Shown here piece after piece: positions 1-5,712 of a stretch of DNA of 6,077 nt. The translations under genes and the position numbers were made by a program. Origin of the DNA: Acetobacteraceae bacterium (GTDB lineage: Bacteria; Pseudomonadota; Alphaproteobacteria; Acetobacterales; Acetobacteraceae); contig PLSZ01000403.1 in assembly GCA_003164305.1 (NCBI GenBank), forward strand, positions 1-6,077, written 5' to 3'. How positions within the stretch are numbered: position 1 is the first letter of the stretch; each line of letters begins with the position of its first letter. The notes beneath the pieces were generated by a model. That model saw only the letters and a program-made list of their open reading frames with translations. It was not told where the DNA came from and ran no database searches.

Positions 1-1322
1 ACCTCGGTGGCGGTGGCGATGCCGCCGACGACGGCGCCGCGGATGACGAACGGCAAGGTCAGCGCGGGAATGGCGACAATCAGGCTGCGGCCGATGACGC
101 GCGCGGAGGCCCGTTGGCCACGTTGTTCGTCCCGGCGGGCGCGGGTCCAGACGACACCGCACAGGATCAGGCCCACGACGAGGCCGGGCAGCAGCCCTCC
201 GGTGAACAGGGCCGAGATCGAGATGCTGGTGACCGAGCCGATCGTGATCAATATCAGGCTTGGCGGGATCGTTTCGGTTTGCGCGCCGGTGGCGGCGAGC
301 AGCGCGACCAGGTCGCCGCGTTGCGCGCCGCGGGCTTCCATCTCCGGAAACAGCACGGGCGCGACGGCGGCCATGTCGGCGGCTTTGGAGCCGGAGATGC
401 CGGACACCAGATACATCGCGCCGATCAGCACGAACGACATGCCGCCGCGCAGGTGGCCGAGCAGATTGGCGAGGAAACGTACCATGACGGCGGCCATGCC
501 GGTCATTTCGATCAGCAAACCAAGAAACACGAACAGCGGCACCGACAGCAGCACCGGATGCGACATGCCGGTGTCCATGCGCGCCACCAGGACGGAGATC
601 GGCACGCGGGTGGACAGCGCGAGGTAGCCCAAGGTCGCCAGCCCGAACGAAACCGCGATCGGAATGCCGGCGAACACCGTGACAGAAACGACGCCGACGA
701 AGAAAATCAGCAGATTGGCTCTGCCAAGACCGGGCAGCACCGGATGCAGCGCGAGCATCGTCGCGAAGGCGGCGGCGACGATCAGCAACGCGGTCAGCAG
801 ATGTCCGACCGGGCGACCGGCCATGCGGAACAACGCGGTCAGGATCATCAACGCGATCCCCACCGGCATCGCGGCGGCTCGCCACGCCATCGAAACGTCG
901 AGCGACATGATCGAGACCATCGCTTCGTTTTCAACGTAGGCATAAGCGGCCGGCAGGATCGCGGCGAGGAACCCGATGGCGGCGAACAGCGCCAGGACCT
1001 CGAAGAACGGGCGGCGCGATGGGGAGGCCCGGTTGACGAAAGCGGTCATCCGCATGTGACCGCCAAGGCGCAGCGCGACGACGGAGCCAAGCATGGCGAG
1101 CCACAGGAACAGGGCGGAGGCGAGTTCGTCGGACCAGATCAGTGGGGAATGGAAGGCGTAACGGGCGACGATACCGACGAACAGGATAACGATTTCCGCG
1201 ACCACCAGAAAAGCCGTGATGGCTTCGAGGGTTTTGCCGAGGATGAGATCGATCTGGGCTGGGAGCGAGAGGGATGAACCGGCGAACTCTGTCGATGTGA
1301 GTGGCCGCGCGTTGGCTGGCAT
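1..1322 (-). CDS. dctM: TRAP transporter fused permease, DctQ-DctM (partial, C-terminus off the left edge)
   Basis: This is the inner-membrane part of a tripartite ATP-independent periplasmic (TRAP) transporter, which imports carboxylates using an ion gradient and a separate periplasmic receptor (DctP). I translated the minus strand and found it open for 440 codons to the window edge. Residues about 30-165 are the small DctQ subunit, with hydrophobic helices and the motif RYAF..PLIWSDELA (54-68) followed by LFLWLAMLGS and R.GGHMRM. From about 200 on it is DctM: GIPIAVSFGL (219-228), SVPLFVFLGLLIE (260-272), SGISGSKAADMAAVAP (307-322) and ETIPPSL (350-356). Residues 170-200 bridge the two. A free DctM is about 430 residues, so roughly 190 are missing. 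The start is fixed by a good ribosome binding site 7 bases upstream. No dctP lies in the window; it may lie beyond the left edge. The family is certain, the substrate unknown. Confidence 0.95.
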   Translation of the reverse strand, partial: MPANARPLTSTEFAGSSLSLPAQIDLILGKTLEAITAFLVVAEIVILFVGIVARYAFHSPLIWSDELASALFLWLAMLGSVVALRLGGHMRMTAFVNRASPSRRPFFEVLALFAAIGFLAAILPAAYAYVENEAMVSIMSLDVSMAWRAAAMPVGIALMILTALFRMAGRPVGHLLTALLIVAAAFATMLALHPVLPGLGRANLLIFFVGVVSVTVFAGIPIAVSFGLATLGYLALSTRVPISVLVARMDTGMSHPVLLSVPLFVFLGLLIEMTGMAAVMVRFLANLLGHLRGGMSFVLIGAMYLVSGISGSKAADMAAVAPVLFPEMEARGAQRGDLVALLAATGAQTETIPPSLILITIGSVTSISISALFTGGLLPGLVVGLILCGVVWTRARRDEQRGQRASARVIGRSLIVAIPALTLPFVIRGAVVGGIATATE

Positions 1323-1329
1323 TGCTGGT

Positions 1330-1336
1330 TTCCTCC
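1330..1336 (-). promoter_or_regulatory. Ribosome binding site of dctQM
   Basis: On the minus strand GGAGGAA lies 7 bases before the ATG at 1322, a near-ideal Shine-Dalgarno sequence. It supports this start for the fused permease and suggests efficient translation from its own site, despite the 249-bp gap to the preceding mmgE/prpD gene. Confidence 0.75.
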
Positions 1337-1414
1337 CGGCGTCGTGGGGGCGATCTTGCCGCTAACGAGGGTGGGTCACAATGGCGGGGTCCGGGACGGT
1401 GCCGACAACAGGCT

Positions 1415-1552
1415 CATCGCGGAGGTCGCGGAGGGCACCGGAGGACGCGGAGAATAAAGATTGGCGCTTCGCGCGGCGGCTGATCGAACGTCCGCGCGAA
1501 GCGCTAAAACTTTCCTCCGCGTCCTCCAGTGCCCTCCGCGTCCTCCGCGATG
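1415..1552. repeat. Large imperfect palindrome built of GC-rich 9-10 bp units
   Basis: The outer arms 1415-1452 and 1515-1552 are inverted copies matching at 36 of 38 bases. The inner arms 1464-1476 and 1492-1504 are perfect 13-base complements (GCGCTTCGCGCGG). Between them are unpaired A/T-rich segments of 11 and 10 bases (1453-1463 and 1505-1514), and the tip loop is about 15 bases (1477-1491). Each outer arm is itself a string of related units such as GCGGAGGTC, GCGGAGGGCA, CCGGAGGAC and GCGGAG. It sits in the gap between the mmgE/prpD stop (1572) and the dctQM start (1322), both on the minus strand. It resembles the dispersed intergenic palindromes of many GC-rich bacteria. As RNA it would form a strong hairpin that could end or attenuate transcription after mmgE/prpD or protect the 3' end. 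No U-tract follows it. No transposase or terminal duplication is evident. Confidence 0.85.
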
Positions 1553-1571
1553 CATCTTTGCTAAGGCAGTC

Positions 1572-2918
1572 TCACGCACCGACCCATCCCAGGTCCGTCT
1601 CATCCTCCAGCCCCTGCAACCGCTCGAACATCGCCGTAGCCTCATCCCCGTAACGAACGCGGGTCAGCGTCATGAACTTATCCTTCAATTCCGCGCGATC
1701 CAACGGGCGGGCGGGCGTGCCATTGAATTCCTCGACTTCCTTGCTCACCGAACGGCCGTCCTTCAAATGCACCGTCACGATACTGGCACCGGCGAACTTC
1801 ACCGGCGGATCGGCGGTCACGACGGATACCCGGGAAGTCATCGCGCGGATCGCCGGGTCGCTCAACGCGCTGTCGTCGAACGAAGCCGGGTCGCGCGGGT
1901 CACGGAACAATGCGAGAGCGACACAAAATGGAATGGAGTATTGCGCCATCATGATGTCGGTCGGATTGGCGATGTTGTTGATCGTCGCCATGCGCTCCGT
2001 CCCGGCCACGATGACGCGATCGACGTCCGCGCCGGTAAACCGGTGCTCCGCCTGGAGTTCCAGCACCGCCTGTACGCCGGTCTGCGCGGTCATGTGCACG
2101 GGAAAACGTTTCAGGCACAGAGTCATTGTCTTGTAGTCGGTGCCCAACCCGCGGGTCAGGTCGGCGATGTCCCACTCGGTGCAGAAGACTTTCAAAAACC
2201 CCGCCTCGCCTTCCAGCACGCTGGTCGGCCCGGTGAAGCCGTCGGCGGCGAGCGCGGACGCCATGACCCCGCTTTCCGACGCGCGGCCCAGATGCAGCCG
2301 TTTCACCATCGCACCGGTGCCGGAACGCGCGAACGCCATCAGCCCGCCGGCCAGCGAACCGGCGATGCCCAGCGCGTTGGTCATCTGGGACGGGTTCAGG
2401 CCGAGCAACGCGCCGGCCGCGACGGTGGCGCCGAACGGGCCGGTGGTGCCGGGCGCGTGAAAGCCGCGGCGTTCGTTGCTGTGTTTGGTGGCCTGACCGA
2501 CCCGATACATGACCTCGAACCCGGCCACGACGGCGGCGATCAGATCGCGTCCGGAACTGCCGCGGTCCTGCGCCACGGCGAGGCTGGCCGGCAGTAAGGT
2601 GCCGCCGGGATGCACGCCGACACCGGGCCTCGTCAGGTTGTCGGACTCGAAGGCGTGCGCAAGCGTGCCGTTCGCCAGGGCCGCGGCGGGCGCTCGTAAC
2701 AATGGTCCGGTCGAGCCGAGCACCCGGCTGCGTCCACCGGTGCCGATGCTTTGTGCGTAACGGATGATAATTTGGCTCCAGGGCAACGCGCTGCCCTGAA
2801 CAATGACCGCAACCGTATCGGTGATGCAGTCCTTGGCGCGTTGCACGACATCCGCCGGCAGATCGTCATAGCGCAAGCCGGCGGCGTATTCCGCGAGCTG
2901 GATCGTTTCGTTGGCCAT
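1572..2918 (-). CDS. MmgE/PrpD family protein (2-methylcitrate dehydratase / cis-aconitate decarboxylase-like)
   Basis: This is a cytoplasmic enzyme of the MmgE/PrpD superfamily, whose members dehydrate 2-methylcitrate, decarboxylate cis-aconitate or epimerise iminodisuccinate. At 448 residues it is full length. Family blocks are visible in order: HAFESDN (88-94), GVHPGG (101-106), GFHAPGTTGPFGA (152-164), MVKRLHLGRASESGVMA (204-220), GFTGPTSVLEGEAGF (227-241), KRFPVHMTAQ (270-279) and AQYSIPFCVALAL (325-337). D93, H103, H154, K206, H275 and Y327 line up by position with active-site residues I recall for cis-aconitate decarboxylase (D93, H103, H159, K207, H277, Y318), so an active enzyme is likely. 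The start directly follows the TGA of the VOC gene, with GGAG 8 bases before it inside that gene, so the two are probably translationally coupled. The true substrate is open; paralogues of this family are common beside TRAP or tricarboxylate transporters. Confidence 0.93.
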   Translation of the reverse strand: MANETIQLAEYAAGLRYDDLPADVVQRAKDCITDTVAVIVQGSALPWSQIIIRYAQSIGTGGRSRVLGSTGPLLRAPAAALANGTLAHAFESDNLTRPGVGVHPGGTLLPASLAVAQDRGSSGRDLIAAVVAGFEVMYRVGQATKHSNERRGFHAPGTTGPFGATVAAGALLGLNPSQMTNALGIAGSLAGGLMAFARSGTGAMVKRLHLGRASESGVMASALAADGFTGPTSVLEGEAGFLKVFCTEWDIADLTRGLGTDYKTMTLCLKRFPVHMTAQTGVQAVLELQAEHRFTGADVDRVIVAGTERMATINNIANPTDIMMAQYSIPFCVALALFRDPRDPASFDDSALSDPAIRAMTSRVSVVTADPPVKFAGASIVTVHLKDGRSVSKEVEEFNGTPARPLDRAELKDKFMTLTRVRYGDEATAMFERLQGLEDETDLGWVGA

Positions 2919-3404
2919 TCAATCGTCTCCGGATCTGGTCGAGGCGTGACGCGCGCGCCACTCGGACAGCATCACACGCGCCATGTGTGGTCGCGGCGGC
3001 TCGGGCAACATCGCGATGAACTCCAGCGAATGGCCGTCCGGATCGCGAAAGTAAACGCTGGCGGCGGGGATCCAGGGGATCACTTCCGGCTCCTCGATCG
3101 GCCGGCCGCCGCCCGCCAACGGTTCGATGCCCGCTCGCTTCAACGCCGAGACCGACGCTTCCACGTCGGCGATGGTCACCTGGAACGCGTAATGCAGCTT
3201 CATCGCCATCGGCGAGGTGTGGATGCTCCAAAGGCCGAGCATCGCCTGACGGGATTGGCCGATCCAGAAAAACGCGACATGGCGCTCGGGAACGGTATGC
3301 GCCAGCGTCAGGCCGAGCACGTCGCGGTAGAACGCGATCGCGCGGTCCAGATCGGCGACCGTCAGATGGGTTTCCCACAGTCCCTGGATCGGCACGACGG
3401 TCAT
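2919..3404 (-). CDS. VOC-superfamily (glyoxalase / bleomycin resistance / dioxygenase fold) protein
   Basis: This is a 161-residue protein of the vicinal oxygen chelate superfamily, metal-dependent enzymes such as glyoxalases, epimerases, dioxygenases and thiol transferases. Two beta-alpha-beta-beta-beta modules are visible. Module 1 starts ETHLTVADLDRAIAFYRDVLGL (11-32, written here as the typical VOC opening); module 2 runs from KLHYAFQVTIADVEA (69-83) to FRDPDGHSLEFIAM (119-132). Likely metal ligands are H13, H71 and E128, the H-H-E pattern of FosA-like and related members. An upstream ATG at 3434 would add ten residues, but GGGAGG lies 5 bases before the ATG at 3404, which also begins nearer the domain, so I prefer 3404. 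It is the first gene of the visible minus-strand cluster. The last 30 residues, rich in R and P, fall outside the fold. It could act on an intermediate of the MmgE/PrpD pathway; its reaction cannot be read from the sequence. Confidence 0.9.
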   Translation of the reverse strand: MTVVPIQGLWETHLTVADLDRAIAFYRDVLGLTLAHTVPERHVAFFWIGQSRQAMLGLWSIHTSPMAMKLHYAFQVTIADVEASVSALKRAGIEPLAGGGRPIEEPEVIPWIPAASVYFRDPDGHSLEFIAMLPEPPRPHMARVMLSEWRARHASTRSGDD

Positions 3405-3409
3405 GCTGT

Positions 3410-3415
3410 CCTCCC
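3410..3415 (-). promoter_or_regulatory. Ribosome binding site that decides the VOC gene start
   Basis: GGGAGG on the minus strand, 5 bases before the ATG at 3404. The alternative ATG at 3434 has no comparable purine run in front of it, so this site favours the shorter 161-residue product. Confidence 0.7.
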
Positions 3416-3480
3416 GCTCACCTGTGTGCACCATTCGGCGGCGTCTGGCCAGGCTGGCGGGTTCGGATAGGTTGAGGAAC

Positions 3481-3510
3481 GGTTAACGTCCGCGGCGTCC
3501 GCCGTTAACC
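3481..3510. promoter_or_regulatory. Inverted repeat GGTTAACG-N14-CGTTAACC, possible operator
   Basis: Two perfect 8-base inverted arms (3481-3488 and 3503-3510) flank a 14-base GC-rich spacer. Each arm contains the self-complementary GTTAAC, and the two centres are 22 bp apart, about two helical turns, as expected for a dimeric regulator binding one DNA face. It lies in the 164-bp region between the divergent VOC gene (minus) and Sel1 gene (plus), so it could control either or both. I see no convincing -35/-10 pair in either direction. As RNA it could also form a short hairpin in the Sel1 leader. No regulator gene lies nearby in the window to name as its partner. Confidence 0.45.
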
Positions 3511-3568
3511 TTCTGGCGATCATTTAGGCGTCAGATCGCATCCCTGGTCACGGCTGCAAAGGATCGCG

Positions 3569-5083
3569 ATGCCCCCCGGCGCCATCATCCGAGCCCGCCT
3601 GCGCGCCGCCACGGGCAGTGCCGAGGCACAACTGAAACTCGCCGATCAATTGCTGGAACGCGGGGCGGGGATCGAGGCGGTGCGCCACATCGCCGCCGCC
3701 GCCCGTGACGGCTTCCCGGAAGCAGAAGGCCGGCTGGGGTTATGTTATTTGCGGGGCCACGGCGTGCCGGCTAACCAGGCGGAGGGCCGCTATTGGCTGG
3801 AACGCGCGGCGGCGGCGGGGGATGTCCCGGCGCAGACCGAACTCGCGACGTTGGCGTTGCGCGGCATTTCCGGCCCCTATCACCGCGGCGCCTTCGATTC
3901 GCCTGGTCAGCCACCTCCCGCCGAGCCGGATCATCGGCTGGCGGCGGAACTGGCCCGGCGCGCGGCCCGCGGCGGATCGGCCGAGGCGAAGGCGCTGCTG
4001 GCGCTGATCCTGCGGATGGCGCCCGAGGTCGCGGAAAGCCCGGATGAGGCCGACGTCCTCTACCGTGAGTCGGCCGAGGCTGGATGGCCGCTGGGACAAC
4101 TGGGGCACGCGATCACGCTGATGCGGGACGGCGGAGCGGATTGTTTGGGGCAGGCCCGGTCGTTGCTCTACGCGGCGGCGAATACCGGATTGCCGACCGC
4201 GCATTTTTTGCTCGGCGCGATGGCGGAGATCGAGACCGGCGGCGGGCGCGACCTGGAAATGGCGGTGACGCATTACCGCATGGCGGCGGAGCACGGACAC
4301 ACGGAAGCGAAGACGCGGCTGGGGATGGCTCTGCTGACCGGGCGAGGCGCGGCGCGGGATCTGGAAGCGGCCGAGACCTGGCTGCGGCGCGCCGGCAACG
4401 ATGGGGACGTCAATGCCTGCGCGGTCCTTGGCGACTTCTACGCCAGCGCCGAGCGCGATCCGGCGAACCTGGAAGAAGCGGCGCACTGGTATCGACGCGC
4501 GGCGGAACTGGGACATGCCGGGTGCGCGCATGTACTGGCGCGGGCGATCGCGGTGGGGGCCGAGGGGCAGCCGGACCCCCGGGAGATCGCGACATGGCTG
4601 CAAACCGCGATCGAAGGCGGCGATTTCACCGCGTGGACCGATCTGGGCGGGCTGATCACGTCGCTGTCGCTGCCGCCCAATCAGTTGCCGATGCTGCACG
4701 GATGGCTGCAACGGATGATGCGGGAGGAGCGGCCCGAGGCGGGATACTACGTGGGCATCTGCGTGAACTGTGGCATCGGCACGCCGGCGGACGAGACTTT
4801 GGCACGGAGGTATTACTTGTGGGCGGCGGGGGAAGGCGTGCTCGAGGCGATGGTTGCGTCGGCGGAGATGCTGGCGAACGGGCGCGGTGGGCCGGCCGAT
4901 CCGGATCTGGCCCGGTCGCTGTTCATTTATGCCGGGAAGCGGGGCCACGCCGGGGCGCTGTTCGCGCTGGGGGTGTTAGCCGGGCATGATCGGGACCGTG
5001 CCGAGGATTACTTTCGACGGGCGGCGGAGTTGGGGCATCCACGAGCAAAGGCGTTGGTGGAGCGGGAGTTGGTGGCGGGGTGA
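3569..5083 (+). CDS. Sel1-repeat (TPR-like) solenoid protein
   Basis: A 504-residue protein made almost wholly of Sel1-like repeats, about 36-residue helix pairs related to TPRs that act as protein-binding scaffolds. About a dozen units can be traced. The clearest are EAEGRLGLCYLRGHGV..AEGRYWLERAAAAGD (51-85), AHFLLGAMAE..LEMAVTHYRMAAEHGH (211-244), EAKTRLGMALLTGRG..LEAAETWLRRAGNDGD (246-280), ACAVLGDFYA..LEEAAHWYRRAAELGH (283-316), YYLWAAGEG (415-423), and the last, ALFALGVLAG..AEDYFRRAAELGH (463-490). Units near 100-125 (a proline-rich insertion) and 352-390 are degenerate. I see no signal peptide, membrane helix or catalytic domain, so a cytoplasmic scaffold or regulatory role is the default. 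AAAGGA lies 5 bases before the ATG and supports the start. The stop is 31 bases before the DUF4160 reading. Its partner is unknown. Confidence 0.92.
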   Translation: MPPGAIIRARLRAATGSAEAQLKLADQLLERGAGIEAVRHIAAAARDGFPEAEGRLGLCYLRGHGVPANQAEGRYWLERAAAAGDVPAQTELATLALRGISGPYHRGAFDSPGQPPPAEPDHRLAAELARRAARGGSAEAKALLALILRMAPEVAESPDEADVLYRESAEAGWPLGQLGHAITLMRDGGADCLGQARSLLYAAANTGLPTAHFLLGAMAEIETGGGRDLEMAVTHYRMAAEHGHTEAKTRLGMALLTGRGAARDLEAAETWLRRAGNDGDVNACAVLGDFYASAERDPANLEEAAHWYRRAAELGHAGCAHVLARAIAVGAEGQPDPREIATWLQTAIEGGDFTAWTDLGGLITSLSLPPNQLPMLHGWLQRMMREERPEAGYYVGICVNCGIGTPADETLARRYYLWAAGEGVLEAMVASAEMLANGRGGPADPDLARSLFIYAGKRGHAGALFALGVLAGHDRDRAEDYFRRAAELGHPRAKALVERELVAG

Positions 5084-5114
5084 GCGCGGTGTCGCCGTCC
5101 GTAACGGTCCCCTG

Positions 5115-5361
5115 GTGCCGACGATAGCCATCGTGGATGGCGTGAGGATCCAGATGTTTTACAACGATCACACCCCCGCATTTCCATGCTATCCTTGGCG
5201 ACGACGAACTGTTGGTGACGATCCGCGACCTCGACGTGCTCCGAGGTTCACTGCCGCCCGCCAGACCCCGCCGCGTGATGGCGTGGGCAGCAGACCATCG
5301 GGGCGATCTGGCGCTGAACTGGATCAGGTGTCAGGACAATCAGGCGCCAGAGAGGATCTGA
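5115..5361 (+). pseudogene. DUF4160 family protein, frameshifted at a C run
   Basis: Two adjacent frames together give one small DUF4160 protein. From a GTG at 5115 the first frame reads VPTIAIVDGVRIQMFYNDHTP, written here as the family opening (residues 1-21), where homologues continue PPHFHA. That continuation is in the next frame from 5176: PHFHAILGDDELLVTIRD, then LDVLRGSLPPA, ending NQAPERI with a TGA at 5359-5361. The switch falls in CACACCCCCGCAT, with five C at 5173-5177; one extra or two missing bases explain it. Joined, the product is about 81 residues, the usual family size. Left unshifted, the first frame runs on into the DUF2442 gene. It may be a true pseudogene, a sequencing or assembly error in the C run, or less likely a programmed shift. 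The start has no clear ribosome binding site. The function of the family is not established. Confidence 0.8.
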
Positions 5362-5363
5362 GC

Positions 5364-5654
5364 ATGCCAAAGGTGCTGGACAACATCATTGCGGTCGCGG
5401 TGGCCGACCCGAAATCGCACGAAGTAACGGTTACCTGGGCCACCGGAGACGAGACGGTCCACCGCTTCGGTCACCTGGTCGGCAAGGGCGTGTTCGCCGC
5501 GCTTGAGAACCCGGCTGTATTCACGCGGGTGACCGTCGGCGAGCGTGGGCGCAGCCTGGAATGGCCGGGAGAGATCGACTTTTGCGCGGATGCGCTTTGG
5601 TTCGAAGCACATCCGGCGGATGCGCCGCGGCAAACCCAATTCGTCGGCGACTGA
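5364..5654 (+). CDS. DUF2442 domain-containing protein
   Basis: A 96-residue protein of the DUF2442 family. Family features visible are VTVTWATGDETVHRFGHLV (24-42), GKGVFAALENPAVFTRVTV (43-61) and the signature LEWPGEIDFCADALWFEA (67-84). The ATG follows the DUF4160 stop by two bases and is preceded 7 bases upstream by AGAGGA inside the end of that gene, so this start is much better than the longer in-frame one at 4986, which would carry unrelated sequence and cross the DUF4160 reading. DUF4160 and DUF2442 genes often occur side by side in bacteria, and a toxin-antitoxin-like or paired regulatory role has been suspected; I know of no firm proof. It is convergent with trpF across 58 bases. Confidence 0.9.
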   Translation: MPKVLDNIIAVAVADPKSHEVTVTWATGDETVHRFGHLVGKGVFAALENPAVFTRVTVGERGRSLEWPGEIDFCADALWFEAHPADAPRQTQFVGD

Positions 5655-5712
5655 TCGCCGCCTACAGTCGGCGTCGGTGTCCCCTCCGGGCATTGGGTGC
5701 GCCGCCCTTGTT

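Noticed and set aside
114..1277. Long plus-strand open frame of 387 codons rich in H, R, Q, D and G
   Set aside because: It is antisense to the dctQM gene, whose minus-strand translation shows clear TRAP motifs; the odd composition is typical of a shadow frame in GC-rich DNA.
1340..1378. Weak promoter for dctQM on the minus strand (TTGTGA, 17 bases, CAAGAT)
   Set aside because: Only about 4 of 6 and 3 of 6 consensus matches, which is expected by chance in this length.
1376..1653. Small open frames on both strands with RGGRGGH-like peptides
   Set aside because: The peptide pattern comes from the 9-10 bp GC-rich units of the palindrome, not from a protein family.
1461..2597. 378-codon plus-strand open frame
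   Set aside because: It lies opposite the MmgE/PrpD gene, begins inside the palindrome, and has shadow-type composition.
3483..3508. CtrA binding box
   Set aside because: The two TTAA cores are separated by 18 bases, not the 7 of the standard TTAA-N7-TTAA box.
3740..4948. 402-codon minus-strand open frame
   Set aside because: It is antisense to the Sel1-repeat gene and has no recognisable domain; an Arg/Pro/Gln-rich shadow frame.
5127..5141. Six-base hairpin GCCATC-GTG-GATGGC near the start of the DUF4160 gene
   Set aside because: Short, and explained by the codons for the conserved opening of the protein; no independent sign of regulation.
5656..5673. Possible terminator hairpin (CGCCG/CGGCG) between the convergent DUF2442 and trpF genes
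   Set aside because: A five-base stem with an eight-base loop and no T-tract is too weak to call.
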